A stretch of 64,000 nt of DNA from Gamarada debralockiae. Taxonomy: Eukaryota > Ascomycota > Leotiomycetes > Helotiales > Hyphodiscaceae. The position numbers and the translations under genes were made by a program. Shown here piece by piece: positions 41,889-54,108 of the stretch. The notes under the pieces are model-generated. The model was not told the origin of the DNA. It saw nothing but the letters and a program-made list of their open reading frames with translations, and searched no databases. The stretch spans positions 1-64,000 of the forward strand of contig NXFV01000993.1 of assembly GCA_002803225.1 (NCBI GenBank), read 5' to 3'. Position 1 is the first letter of the stretch. Every line of letters begins with the position of its first letter.

Positions 41889-43991
41889 ACGATTGTCGAT
41901 TGCTCATGAACCCAATCATTCACCTGATGCGAGAGATTAGCGGCGGCGCATTTAAGGGGGCATGAGCGGGCCTTATACTTTCATTTTGGTGCTAGCATAC
42001 ACACTTATTACGAACGGACAACCAACTTTCGATTCTAATAATTCAACTTTAAGTCCAGGTCCTTTCTTGAAGAGGTGGCTTGGGTATACATTTTCTAATG
42101 TACGAGTATGCATGCAATGAGATGAGACATGCGTTATGAGTCTGGGCCTTTGCAATTGTTGGTCTGGCTTGATATGGCGAGGGTGGCTGTCTATAATTCT
42201 AGAGACAAAAACAACAGATTGATAATGAACGAAAAAATTCAACGACTCAAATTTCAGAAATGTTTTTGAGCTTTTAGAACATTCGTCTTCTTTCCTATCC
42301 ACCAAGATAGTACTTAGACATGAAATGTCAATTTCCGGTGTCTTCAACGATTGGAAAGTCTAGGGGCAACATTCTGCAGACTCGCCATCTTAAATTGCTC
42401 CGTCTACTTCAGCAATTGCACTCGAGGCTGCAGAGCCTGGATAGCAAGTTTCCAGAAGCTGTCCATCTATTCCGTTAAATAGGTTGTACATTTCACAATA
42501 TATGCCGTTTTTAAATGCTGTTCCTTGCAACCTCCCGAAACCCTCAAAAATCGACTCCTAGTCAGCCACTGCAGAACTGTGGAGCCAAGTGCTGCAAACC
42601 CAACGGCAAGAAAGGCTGCAGAGTCTTCTACCAAGGCAAACAGTGCCAACGATAGCTTGCATCAAGCACGGCATCGCAGCGCTGCGATTCAAGAACGAAT
42701 GCTCTCGGCACCCTTGGTTGATCCTCGCTGACACAAGGAGCTTCAACAATGACAGTTACCCGTCAAAGAGAAAGGCATGGAGAACTGTGCATCAAAGGGA
42801 AAGAGGCCCGATAGTAGTAAAGGAGCGTTAGGTGGATCTAAATTTGAGCTATGGACTTGAAAGGAACTCGAAACCTTCAGATAGCTCCAATCGCAGTCTT
42901 TGGATCGGCGAAGGAACGGATGAGAATGTGGTGCGACAGCGACTGATATATCGCTGCCAGGCATGAGCCCGACACCGATATTCTGCTGCAAAAGCAATTG
43001 ACAAGGAACATTGGTGGTAATTCCTGCACTCTGCTGTGCCAAAACATTGGATCACTGCGTTCTCTACAACCACAGGAGGCAGAGCTCTCCCAACCTCTTC
43101 TGGACCTTCGACAAATCCTTGATCAGCATCTTTCTGACTTTCTGGCTGATTGCCTTTCCTCAGTTACTGAAACTTGGCTTTTATGATCATGTGCAACACC
43201 TTAAAAACATTTTATTGAAAGCTCAGTAATTTGCCCAGAATTTGCAGTTCATTGCATCTGGGTTAGGATTCACTTGGTAAGAGAAAGAAGATGTGCAAGT
43301 ACAGGTCTTTGCAAGCTGCCCCTACTATAAAATAATCACTTGCCTCATCTAAAGAAATCCATGGAAATTTCGTCCGAATCGCAGATCGAGCACAGGAATT
43401 CGTTCTGGTGCTCCATCTGCGGTATGTAGTATGTGCACTAGGGCCGACACACATTCATGCACGACAATACTCATAACGAGAGGAGTAATAGCGCAGTGGC
43501 TCCTTTAATGTCAATTATTATTGCTAGAATTCTTTTCATTGTCTTTCCGCTACTGCAATTGTGAGAGCAAAATTAACATTAACTACAATAATCGTTATTT
43601 GCTAGTGTCCTAGATACCGCTTTCGGACAGGTAAGGGATGTTGAAAAGTCATATTGTGTTTCATGGCGCAAGGCACTGTATTTGACGACGTTCCTCCTCA
43701 ACCCTGGTTCTAGTGGTGGTTGTTCAGAGGACTCGAGGGGTGCTTCATATTCCTCGATGAGTTTGAGAGAGGGGGGAAAAATAATAAAAATTAAAAGGAG
43801 AATCGTGTTTAATTATTAAATACCCTGAAATCGAGAATGTTGTGTAATATCCATTGTGAATCGAAAGCGTGACCAGGACTACTAGAAGCACGTGGAAAAT
43901 GCACAGTAAAGACAAGACTTTGTAGGATATTGCATTCGTAGCAGGGGTATTTTAGATCGTGATGTTCGTAATTCGTAACCCCAACTCCCAA
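41889..43991. other. Intergenic, 2.1 kb; no gene seen
   Basis: Small ORFs in all frames without motifs. 43480-43830 is AT-rich. No repeats or RNA genes recognised. Confidence 0.55.
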
Positions 43992-45577
43992 TCAAGATTT
44001 TCCAACTTCAGGAACATAGCTTTGACTCTGCCATTTCCTCTTAACCATCCTCACCCACCTCCGTCTCCTCCACTCGCCTCTCCTCCTGCTCTCTCCAATC
44101 TCAACATCGCTTCCCTCCTCCCAGCTCGGCATGGGCTTCCCTTTTTCTTTGCCCTTCCCTTTGCTTGGGGTTCCACTTCCATCGTCTAAATCATCGAGCC
44201 CCTCATCCCCATACTCGTAGTTGATATCATAGACCCATCTTTCTCCTTCGGTCTCAACCTCTACGCCTGTGATAATGCGTTCTTCAACCCATTCCCGAGA
44301 CCACAGATCCAATGCCCACTTCTTCTCACTCCATTCCCATCCTCTCGGCGCAGCTACATCCTCGAAGAACCTTGTACCCTTTGGACGCTCACCTCGCACT
44401 CTCTCCATACTCAGCGGATCGTATGGTGAAGGTGTGAAGAGCCAGGTTTCCCATTCCCCGGAATTCCGGGACAGGTGTTGTAGTTCAAAGATCTCCACCT
44501 CCCGCATCTCAGGCGCAGAATCCAGGATTATATCCCGCTCGATCCAAGACGTAAGGTAGGATTTCGCTTGTTCTTCGTGAGGAGCTACATGTGATTGATG
44601 TGTATTCAACATCTGTCTCTGTATCGTTGGGTGTCCCAACCCCGTTACCACCCAGCCTATTGTGAGGAATATGAAGCGCCACGGCATAAGATGTGAGGCG
44701 ATGAACATGAATCCTGCTGTAGCAAACGTGAATAGGAAGAGGGTGGAGGAGAGGGCTTCGTCGGAGAAATTCGTAGGTGGTGTCAAGACTGAAAGGACTT
44801 TGTCGTGGAGCCGCGAGAAATCTTCCATACTGTTCTGTAGATCCCGCATGTTGCGGAAGAAATCTTTGGAAAGTTCCTTCACGGGCTTGACGGTGGGTGC
44901 GGGGGCAAGAGCGGGGCCTGTGGGAGTGTATGCGAAGTTTGAATTTTGAGAGGATACAGTAGTTGGTGCGGCGGGATGTCGTGCGATGAAGGAGGGTATA
45001 AGGAGAGCGAGAAGAAGTACTGCTAGTGGAAGCACGGAGAGGAGGTACGGGTCGAGGCACACAAAGGTATAGATTGCGAGGAAGGAGAGGGTATGTGAGC
45101 TGTGTCTCCAAGATAGTAGGCGCAGGACTTTGGATTGGAAATCGAAGACTACGCCGATGCGGGCGTTGAAGCGGCGGAAGTTGGCGGACATGGTCGTTAT
45201 GTTGAAGGAGGGTCTTTCGGTGAAGGCATGGGAGTTGGGACTATGGTCTTGGTTCGAGGAGAGGTCTTCGGTGGGTATTACTTGTTGGAGGAGCCTATGG
45301 CAGTCATCAGCATGTGACAAGAAGAGCGAGAAAGAGACAAAGTGTACCTCTCTAGCAATCGGTCCTGCATGCTGCTTCCCGTCTCTGACACCTTGCCTTG
45401 TGCTTTTCGAACGTTTTCTTTCATGTTTGTAGCATGTCTCCGCAGTCGGTCTCGTTTCCTCTCGGGCTGTGTCCCGTCGTCATACTCTTCGTCGGACAAG
45501 TTGTCTGCGGGATCGAGAGCTACCACTGGGATAGGTTCGTCACGATTGACGAAGGCATCTGCTGTGAATTCGTCCAT
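43992..45577 (-). CDS. Dysferlin-domain peroxin (Pex23/Pex30 family-like)
   Basis: Two exons (intron 45295-45347) give 510 residues. Start chosen at MDEFTADAFVNRDEP (45575-45577) because the frame above has only non-ATG starts. Membrane helices: SFLAIYTFVCLDPYLL with LSVLPLAVLLLALLIPSF, and a second pair TLFLFTFATAGFMFIASH with FIFLTIGWVVTGLG. The C-terminal half carries the DysF parts: GEWETWLFTPSPYDP, GWEWSEKKWALDLWSREWV, ERWVYDINYEYGDEG and RRRRWVRMVKRKW. Yeast Pex28-Pex32 of this group shape ER/peroxisome contacts and peroxisome number. The acidic N-terminus (DPADNLSDEEYDDG) is normal. Which member it is cannot be told here. Confidence 0.9.
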
Positions 45578-46754
45578 ATTGTCAGTTGCCCCAGATGCTG
45601 AAGGGCTGGCGGGTTTTGTGTGGGAGTTGTGTTCTCTGGAGGTCGTTTGTCTCGGGATCACAATCAAGATCGAGACTCGGGATATTTATTTCCGAATGTT
45701 GTACCGCCTGCGGTGGGACAGCGCTCAGCACTTCGATCCTTCAAGACAAAAACAGTACCAAAGGAAGAAAGGAAACATAAGAGAGGCAAAGGCAACTTCA
45801 TCCCAACTTGAACACCCTAAAACGCTTTAACGGCGCTCACGTCCTCTCCACGTTTCAGGCCACTGACGACATAAGCGACCTGAAGAGCCGCGCATGGCCG
45901 CTAGTGTCTACTTTTATCTCCGGGGATTTTTGATTGAACTTTGAAGCACGGACGAGGGAAATAATTTTGGTAGAGAGGATGGCTGGGTCGCCCCTTTACG
46001 GATGCGAAATTAGGGTCCTGGAGATTGCTAAGATCGGGGCACACTTTAGGAGGTCTCTTGGGAAGAGAGTCCTGGCAAAGTAAGGTACCCGATGCACGTT
46101 CTCAGGGGCTTACTCAGTAGTTCTAGCGCTGAGGTCTTCCAGCCTTCACTTGGAGAAAGGGGCTGAATATGCAGGACCGTTTAAACACCAAGAAAGTTCA
46201 AAGGTTAATAGCACCACGTACATGAATAATAAGAAAAATGCATCTGAAGAGTTATCATAACAATTAACAGACTAATATTACCATCTTCTCCATAAACAAA
46301 CCTCCGACAAAAACCCCTTTACGGGTGAGGCACCAGAGCCGCTCATTCGCTGAGCTAAATGATCCCTGTGGGTCAGCCCGTCGCTCACAGCAACATCAAT
46401 TTCGAGAGATGTCTTCATTTCAGGCCCAGTGACACGGCCACCTGCAGGAACGTAATACAGTATTTGTTCGCGATATTCTCAATCGAAGAGAACCTGCATC
46501 TGGTTCGAAAGCAGGTCGACCGACGTCCATATCCTCGACCATACCTCAATCAACGCGCATTTTTCCACTCAAGAAGCTGAAGCCTTCCCCGTATTACCCT
46601 TTCACCGCGTCCTCCCTGCCGGCGAATTCTTATGGACCTCATTTGAGATGAAATAGCCTTTCGAAAACCTCGGCCCTTGAACGGACTGGGCTTCAGGAGG
46701 GAAAAAACTTCTGAACAGACGTCGCTGGACCTTCCGGCGACAGAGGTCCTATCC
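45578..46754. other. Divergent promoter region of the peroxin and kinase genes
   Basis: The kinase frame is open upstream of the chosen ATG back to about 46650 (DEIAFRKPRPLNGLG), so an upstream coding exon spliced at ATAG/CC near 46653 is likely, but I could not find its start. Otherwise nothing recognised. Confidence 0.5.
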
Positions 46755-49700
46755 ATGATTCGAGAACAGAAAGCGCCTTCAGGTCCAAGACCGGACTTCT
46801 CACCTTCTAAAACGTATGCCAACCACCAAATGGACAGGCTGTTACCTATATCACCTACTAACTCTCTGCATAGGCAGGAAAATTTCGATTCGACCCCAAG
46901 GCCGAGGGTGGCATTTGACGGAGAACCGACCCTCAATGCTTCCTCTCGGAAGAATCACTCCGTCTTCTCCTTCGGCGGATTTGGTAACGCGGACGAGAGC
47001 AATACGATATCTTACGAATTCCTACCTTCTCCGAGTTTCGACGATCTCCAAAGCAGCATCAACGCAGCATCTAAGGATTTCTCAGACCAATTCCCAGCTC
47101 CTGGAGGTACCAATACTGTAATAGGAGGGAAGCGCCCTGTAGAAGCAATGGAGGCCCCAACCGAAGGACGAGGAACTGCTGGAGCGCGTGTGGTATCTGG
47201 CCCACGGCCAGCGAGGACAGGGTCAATACTCCGGCGGCAGAGCACTTCGACTCGAAAAAGCAGCATTTCCTCGACCACATCTGCAGCATCTGGGGCTATG
47301 GATCCTCCTAGCGCCCCTCTTGCTATGCGAAATCGCAAACAAAGCCAATATCCGCCAATATCAGGAAGTGGTGGTGCAAATGCGGCTAAGGCACCGCGGA
47401 AATCCATTGGGCCAGGTGTTATTGATTCGGATTATTCGAGGCCAACACAAAGGAGACGACCGAGTTTGGCATCGAGTACAACGTCAAACCAGGGTCTGTC
47501 AGACAATGGGGGAGTTTCGACTCGTGTAAACATAGGAGGGACTCCGACTTATACGGATGGCGCTCGAGGACTGACGGCTTCAAGAGCTGCGAAGACGAAG
47601 ACTCTACAACCACCGTCGAGGCAAGGACAAACACATTTGGTCCCAAATGCGAGAACACCAGAACATAGCAGATCATCATCATTTGCTGGCAGGTCACCTG
47701 GTCGACAGAATGGAAGGGGGACAAATACACCATCATCTTCATCAAAACGGATGTCAGTAATGCCTGGAATGCCGCAAGGAAATCACGCAACTGGACTTGG
47801 TGCCAGGACCATAAGCCCTACTGACGCTCGAAGGGCGAAACGATTATCTATATTACAACAAGCCCCTCCAATGCCTAACACCCCACCAACCGCCCAACCC
47901 GACATATCGATTCGAAACTCCTCTCGATCGCCGTCAATGCTACCTCGAAAGATTTCTACACCATCTTCCTCACGGACAACTCCAGATATCAATCGTAAGT
48001 CTTACAGCTCTGGCCTTTCGATTGGGTCAAATACAAGCTATAACACTTCTCGCACTTCTACAGGCTCGCTACAACCTCGATTACCACAGCAGCAGCCTCC
48101 GACATCATCCAGATTACCCACACCGAAGCCGAGAAATGTGCATAGCTCAGCGGGAAATAATGAAGCGGAGGAGGTTCCACCGGTCCCGGCAATTCCCAAA
48201 GCCTACGAATCACCGAAAGACTCCCCTGCTGAACCTCCGTTTTTCAATAAACGAAAATCCAGCATGCCGTTCGATGCCAGCAGTATCAATAGTACGTCAA
48301 CGAACAGTTTGTCTGGGAGAGGCTCTATTCGGGAGCCTGTGAAGACGGAGCGAGAGCACAAACCTCGTCAATATGGTCCAGCGGCTTCAAATTCGGATGA
48401 CCAGCAAAATAACGCCACGCCTGTTAAGAAGAAGAATTTGCAACCGCTCCGACTTCCACCATTGAATTTACTGCCTTTAAGTACGCCTACCGCTGCTAAG
48501 ATTGCGGCATTGGGACAAGAGCCAGCCTTCTCAGATGGCCAAATTACACCACCGCCTCGCCGAGTCAATGCCAAAACTCCCAGTACTCCAATGACTGCTT
48601 CGAAAGCTTCATTCTTCTCACGTAACAGAGCAGACGACAAGACGGAGCAAAGCCTGCAACAAATGCGTGGCAGCAGTCCATTCCACCACCTTCGTTCAGA
48701 GTCGTCGCAAATGGGTGGTAGCAGCTCTGAATCTTCAAAACCAATTGCCATAAATACTCGCGCGCCAAGACAAACAGTATCGCCTTTTATCTCTTCTTCT
48801 TTGCCAAAGAACAGTGGGGAGCATTCCTTTATGTCACGATCAAAAACTAGCAGCGATTTCGCTGGGGTAGATTCTGCGCCAGAGAACCGACCACCACGTC
48901 TCACTGGTCCAAGAGCCCAGAAGCTGGCAAAAGCGCCGAAGAATGAAACTCCCAGTCAGATCTCAAGCCCTGAAGAGCCTACAACACCCTCTTCGGGATC
49001 TTCGTTGCGGAGGAAACTTAGTCTCGGTTGGAAGCGAAGCACTTCAAAGAGTAATATCAACGTGTCACACGCGGCAAATGAGCGTGGCTCGGAATATGCG
49101 CCGCAACCTCCGAAGCATGATAATATGCCGCCTCCAAAACTTCCGGCTTCGGCTACTCTAAACAGTCTCAACAATTACACGGTTCCTTCTCCGAGCCCCT
49201 CGGTCAAGTCAACAACATATCTCGATTCTAAGCGCAGAAAGAGTTCAGTTTCGAGCTTGAGTGTGTTTGGTGGTCACGACAGAACGCGTAGCGACAGTTG
49301 GGGCGTTAACAGCAGCCCCAAGAAAGATCAACCTGTCGAAGCCAAAGCTGAAAGACCTCTTCCTTCACGAACAACCTCATCTGTTATGCACAAGATGCTT
49401 TCCTCAAAGCCTTCATCAAACACCATAAGGGCCATGGATCCTTGGACCGTCGATCTTGACAAAGATGACCTTTTGGCAGAAGAGGACATGAAGAAGCTTG
49501 GATCGAGACGCAAGGAGACTGAAATTGCAGCAAAGACGTTGGATGCTCTTCGAAAGCGTGCCACTCCCAAGGAGCGCCTCTCACCTAAGCAAGCCATTCA
49601 AAATTGCAATCTCAACATCTACGAGCGAGGAGAGATTGTTGATTACAAGGACGTCTACTTCTGCGGTACTACCAATGCCAACAAACATGTCGGCGAGCTG

Positions 49701-51254
49701 TCAGTGGATACTCAGAACTTTGGCTACGACGATGACAGGGGAGACTACAGCATTGTTCCTGGAGATCACCTCTTGTACCGATATGAGGTTATTGACGTGC
49801 TCGGAAAGGGTAGCTTTGGTCAGGTTGTCAGATGCATCGATCACAAGACAGGAGCATTGGTGGCTATCAAGATCATTCGAAACAAGAAGAGGTTCCATCA
49901 ACAAGCTTTGGTGGAGGTCAATATCTTGCAGAAGCTACGGGAATGGGTAAGTCCGCTCGGAACAAGTTATTCCGTTCCGTTCACTTTCAAAAACACATTC
50001 CCTTCGCAACTTTACAGTACTTTCACCTTTATCTACAAGTGCGCCTTCAAAACACGTTCCCAACACGATTATAACATTCCACAACACTTGACTGACACTT
50101 CGCAGGACCCCAAGAACAAACACAGCATGGTCAACTTCGTCCAGAGCTTCTATTTCCGTGGCCACCTTTGCATCTCTACCGAGCTTCTCGACATGAACCT
50201 CTACGAGTTCATCAAGTCCAACGCCTTCCGTGGCTTCTCTTTGAAAATCGTGCGACGATTCACCAAGCAGCTCCTGAGCAGTCTGTTGTTGCTGAAGCAG
50301 CACAAGGTCATCCATTGTGATCTCAAACCCGAGAACATTCTCCTCACTCATCCTCTGCACTCCGAGATCAAAGTCATCGATTTCGGCTCCAGTTGCTTTG
50401 AGAATGAGAAGGTCTACACCTACATTCAGTCGCGGTTCTACCGATCACCAGAGGTTATCTTGGGTATGACTTATGGAATGCCGATTGACATGTGGAGTGT
50501 TGGTTGCATCTTGGCCGAGCTCTTCACCGGAGTCCCGATCTTCCCTGGCGAGAATGAGCAAGAGCAGTTAGCGTGCATCATGGAGGTGTTCGGACCACCC
50601 GAGAAGCACTTGATAGAGAAGAGCTCGCGCAAGAAACTTTTCTTTGACTCCCTTGGCAAGCCACGTCTTACTGTGTCTTCCAAGGGTCGCCGGCGCCGCC
50701 CATCATCTAAGACACTTCAGCAAGTCCTGAAATGCGACGATGAGCCTTTCCTCGACTTCTTGGCGCGCTGCTTACGCTGGGATCCCGATCGGCGGATGAA
50801 ACCTGATGAAGCTATTAGACATGAGTTCATTACTGGTCAGAAGTCCTCCATGGCACCAGTCCGGATGACCGCACGTAACGAATCTCCTATCAAACGACAC
50901 AACACTGTTGCTACGCCATCCGCCAGCAACAGACCTCTCCCAGAACCCCCAGTCACCGCCTTCAGGAACATGGCTATCACCCCTCGTGGAAATTCGACTA
51001 CTAGTCCAAGCAAGCCAGTATCGGGTGTAGCAGGCACAGGAGCAGCTTCAGCTTCCGCTCGCCGAGTTTCAAATGCTAATGGTTTCAACACCTCCACTGG
51101 AAGCATCAATAACAAACGCACAAGCACTGGTCCCGGCATGGCAGCTTCCGGCAATAGCGGTCTCCCGAGAGTTACAACGAGAAGTGTGAGTGCTCGACAG
51201 GATAGCCAAATGGCTTCGGCTGGGGCAAATGCTGCTATGAACAGGCGGGTATGA
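46755..51254 (+). CDS. pom1: DYRK-family protein kinase (Pom1 type)
   Basis: Cell-polarity and cell-size kinase family (Pom1 in fission yeast). About 1446 residues from the first in-frame ATG (MIREQKAPSGPRPD); the true start may lie in an upstream exon. The first 970 residues are Ser/Thr/Pro-rich and disordered. Then the DYRK-homology block NLNIYERGEIVDYKDVYFCG and DDRGDYSIVPGDHLLYRYEV, Gly loop LGKGSFGQVVRCID, VAIKIIRNKKRF, then (after the 159-nt intron at 49947-50105) HKVIHCDLKPENILL, IDFGSSCFENEKVYTYIQSR with the YxY activation tyrosines, RFYRSPEVILG and PDRRMKPDEAIRHEF. All catalytic residues are present. The intron is a multiple of three and stop-free, so the frame runs through it. C-terminal tail is again Ser-rich. 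Confidence 0.93.
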   Translation: MIREQKAPSGPRPDFSPSKTYANHQMDRLLPISPTNSLHRQENFDSTPRPRVAFDGEPTLNASSRKNHSVFSFGGFGNADESNTISYEFLPSPSFDDLQSSINAASKDFSDQFPAPGGTNTVIGGKRPVEAMEAPTEGRGTAGARVVSGPRPARTGSILRRQSTSTRKSSISSTTSAASGAMDPPSAPLAMRNRKQSQYPPISGSGGANAAKAPRKSIGPGVIDSDYSRPTQRRRPSLASSTTSNQGLSDNGGVSTRVNIGGTPTYTDGARGLTASRAAKTKTLQPPSRQGQTHLVPNARTPEHSRSSSFAGRSPGRQNGRGTNTPSSSSKRMSVMPGMPQGNHATGLGARTISPTDARRAKRLSILQQAPPMPNTPPTAQPDISIRNSSRSPSMLPRKISTPSSSRTTPDINRKSYSSGLSIGSNTSYNTSRTSTGSLQPRLPQQQPPTSSRLPTPKPRNVHSSAGNNEAEEVPPVPAIPKAYESPKDSPAEPPFFNKRKSSMPFDASSINSTSTNSLSGRGSIREPVKTEREHKPRQYGPAASNSDDQQNNATPVKKKNLQPLRLPPLNLLPLSTPTAAKIAALGQEPAFSDGQITPPPRRVNAKTPSTPMTASKASFFSRNRADDKTEQSLQQMRGSSPFHHLRSESSQMGGSSSESSKPIAINTRAPRQTVSPFISSSLPKNSGEHSFMSRSKTSSDFAGVDSAPENRPPRLTGPRAQKLAKAPKNETPSQISSPEEPTTPSSGSSLRRKLSLGWKRSTSKSNINVSHAANERGSEYAPQPPKHDNMPPPKLPASATLNSLNNYTVPSPSPSVKSTTYLDSKRRKSSVSSLSVFGGHDRTRSDSWGVNSSPKKDQPVEAKAERPLPSRTTSSVMHKMLSSKPSSNTIRAMDPWTVDLDKDDLLAEEDMKKLGSRRKETEIAAKTLDALRKRATPKERLSPKQAIQNCNLNIYERGEIVDYKDVYFCGTTNANKHVGELSVDTQNFGYDDDRGDYSIVPGDHLLYRYEVIDVLGKGSFGQVVRCIDHKTGALVAIKIIRNKKRFHQQALVEVNILQKLREWVSPLGTSYSVPFTFKNTFPSQLYSTFTFIYKCAFKTRSQHDYNIPQHLTDTSQDPKNKHSMVNFVQSFYFRGHLCISTELLDMNLYEFIKSNAFRGFSLKIVRRFTKQLLSSLLLLKQHKVIHCDLKPENILLTHPLHSEIKVIDFGSSCFENEKVYTYIQSRFYRSPEVILGMTYGMPIDMWSVGCILAELFTGVPIFPGENEQEQLACIMEVFGPPEKHLIEKSSRKKLFFDSLGKPRLTVSSKGRRRRPSSKTLQQVLKCDDEPFLDFLARCLRWDPDRRMKPDEAIRHEFITGQKSSMAPVRMTARNESPIKRHNTVATPSASNRPLPEPPVTAFRNMAITPRGNSTTSPSKPVSGVAGTGAASASARRVSNANGFNTSTGSINNKRTSTGPGMAASGNSGLPRVTTRSVSARQDSQMASAGANAAMNRRV

Positions 51255-52035
51255 AGATAATGGATGGAAATCAATGAGCACATGTTTGGGCACTAGTACA
51301 TACACGGAAAAAACGCAGGACGATAGAACGGAATGGCACGATTAATTTTCTTTTTCGAGCATAGTTTGCGAGGGAGGTCTTTCATTTCTTTCCAACTTCA
51401 CATACCCTTTCTTTTCTCTACGATACAGCGCGCAAACAAAGAGCTTGAATTGGCTTAAAAAGCGAAGGTGTGGCTGCTCTTTTTTGCTCGGTCAGGGGCT
51501 CCGCTGGCTGCGGCTCGCAAGGCGTTCTCTGGAGAGTGGGTTTTGATTCATGAAAGACTGGGGATGCGGGAAGACTTTGTGCGGTAAGCAATGGAATCGA
51601 ATGGACCTTGATGATGTATATTAATGTTGTTGCTGGCATGAGGGGATAAGACGTGTTGACAACGGAATTCTACAAAAGGAATGATAACAGTCTGTGGCTG
51701 TGGCCATGTTGATAATTGACTTAAGTCTGGGATCTTGCGTGACCATGCACCCTTCGCGATAACTTAGCTGGCGCTCCGGAATGACACTGCCCATCCTAGC
51801 CCCTATAAGAAACCTCCCAATAGCGTGAACAATTACACGAAGATCTTCCTCATGAAATAGCACCCCTGAAGGAATTCAAGCCCCTTGCCTTTCGAAGAAG
51901 GTTCGTTGGAAGTGCCACGTGACCATTGTTTACATCAACTTGCCCAGCAACCGCGCATTATCTGTATCATCACGTCCAAAAAAAATTCACACAAACCCCT
52001 CAATAAACTTTCTCTACAATAAAACCTAAGGCACA
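51255..52035. other. Intergenic; no gene seen
   Basis: Kinase 3' flank and promoter of the next gene. Short motif-free ORFs. Confidence 0.55.
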
Positions 52036-54108
52036 ATGGAGTCAGATAACCTACGCACCGCGTCGCTTTACATCAATAACCAGCTTCTCTCCCGGGGCCT
52101 TCTACGAAGTGGCCAAACGATCGAGTTCGCGCGTCCAGATAAAGGAGAAGGCGGTATGGAGGCGACGATGGGACGAGTTATGAGTGTAATAAACGACCTG
52201 ATCTTGCGCCGAGACGTGTGTCCTCCCTTCTCCCCGTCCCTCCCAAAATCCTAGCTAACATTGAACTTCCAGCGCGATGCAACTCAACGCGAAGCCCTTT
52301 CGCAAACTCTACGAACCCTACGCGCCGATGCTTTACGCCAAACCACCGATATGGAACGTTTACAAACCAAACACGCCGAAGCGCAACGAAAGTTAGGGAT
52401 AGCGGAGGCGGCGGACCGCGCAATGAAGACGCAGCTTAGGAGCGCGGAACAAGCGGCGAGGGGATTGAAGGAGGAAATGGGCAGGATGAAGATACTGGTC
52501 AATCAGACGCGAGCACAGTGCGCGAATGATGTGCGGAAGAGGGAACGGGTTATTGAGGGGCTGAAGAAACATGTTAGTGAAGGTGGCAGAGCGAGGGGGG
52601 CGGGGAAGACAGTGGGCGTGGTGAATATCTCTGTTACGGCGGGTGTGGGGAGTGAGGTTGCGGGAGGGAGTGGGGTGGGTACGGAGGACGAGGGATATGA
52701 TTTGAGGATGGAGACGAATGAGTTCTTGACTGAGCTGGCAAGGGGTTTGAGCGAGGAGAATGAGAATCTTGCGGCATTGGTTAGGCGGACGGTAGAGACG
52801 CTGCGGACACTGAGTGGGTGTGAGAAAGAGGGCATGCAGGAGGGAGGCATGGTGGTGCAGGTGGAGAGCGGGTATGAGAATCTTGCTGGAGAGATGGAGA
52901 TAGTGATTGAGCATCTGCGCACCTTGCTCACGAATCCTTCGTTCGTACCGCTTGAGGAAGTGGAGGTTAGAGAGGAGGAGATCGTTAGGCTCAGAGAAGG
53001 CTGGGAGAGAATGGAAGCTAGGTGGAGGGAAGCGGTGCAGATGATGGATGGGTGGAGGAAACGTATGGCGAGGAGTGGACAGACCGTCAATTTAGAGGAG
53101 CTGAAGATGGGCCTTATGCTTAGTCCTTTGAAGGCCTCTGATGGAACGGAAGTCAAGGGATTCCAGTTGTCAACGCTTATGGAAGAAGGGGAGGGCGATA
53201 CGCAAGCAGATATTGAGACCATGGAGGACTCGGGACTGGAGCCGATAGTCGAGCCCAATTTCGATGCCGAAGACTCTGACGCCTCAGAATCCAGTCTTTT
53301 CGAAGACGAGCCGGCTGAAGAAGACGTTCAAGAAGAAGTACCCGAGGAGCAACAGCAAGGGCAAGATTTCAGTCTCAACACAGTATCATCTTTCTCGCCA
53401 GGCCCACCACCTCAAATATCCCCTCTCCAAGAAACAACAAATGGCAATCGTGGAACGAATAAGTCTCCAAAAGATGCATTCACCACCATCGTCGAAGAGA
53501 ACACCTATGATCTCCTCCAACTCGACGCTTCATCACCCGGCAAAGCCAAGAGTACGCCACTATCTCAACGCAAGAAGGAGAACATGCAACCCTCACCAGC
53601 ACCTTCAGATGAAGTCTCACTCCTCAAAACATCCTATCCCCAAGAACAACCACGGCAATCATCACCAAAGAAATCCTCAAATGCTCATCCGGCTCCTAAA
53701 GCGGCTCAGACACCGAGATTGAAGGAGACAGCATCAAGCAGATTACCACGACCTAGAGAGAATCAGCTGCCACAGCAAAGTCCTCTCACAATGGCAACCA
53801 TTGCCGCGAAGTTAGCAGCTACGGAGAGAGAAGCGGATGCCGCGAGAGTGAGAGCTAAGATAAAGGCTGCGAGGATGAAGAGTGCAGGCGATAAGGAAGC
53901 CACGAGATTGATGCCACCTCCTGTCAAGAAAACGAATGAAGAGGATGTGGAGCCTGTGAAGGGAGGAGAGGTAGAGGAGGAAGTAGTGAGTAGGAAGCGA
54001 AAGGCAGGCGCGAGACAGGGTGGAAGAGCGAGCAGGCGTCGCAGCACGTTGAGTCCGTGGGAGTTGGAGAGCTTAATTTTGGGTGGTGTTGGTGGGGCTG
54101 GAGAATAA
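52036..54108 (+). CDS. ADIP-type coiled-coil protein (NIMA-interacting TINA-like)
   Basis: Two exons (intron 52216-52272, donor GTGTGT) give 671 residues. The start MESDNLRTASLYINNQLLSR and FARPDKGEGGMEATM are the conserved N-terminus of the fungal afadin/alpha-actinin-binding (ADIP) family. Exon 2 is a long coiled coil (QTLRTLRADALRQTTDMERL, AEAADRAMKTQLRSAEQAAR, MKILVNQTRAQCANDVRKRE). The middle has further coiled coil (EENENLAALVRRTVETLRTL). The C-terminal third is acidic then Ser/Pro-rich, ending SRRRSTLSPWELESLILGG. In Aspergillus, TINA of this layout binds the NIMA kinase and acts at spindle poles; that role here is inference. Confidence 0.85.

Noticed and set aside
46320..46372. tRNA-like look of a stretch with cgctcattcgctgagc
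   Set aside because: No acceptor stem pairing and no TTCGANTC T-loop; not a tRNA.
47071..48904. Several antisense ORFs of 70-178 codons under the kinase gene
   Set aside because: Shadows of the Ser/Pro-rich region of the kinase.
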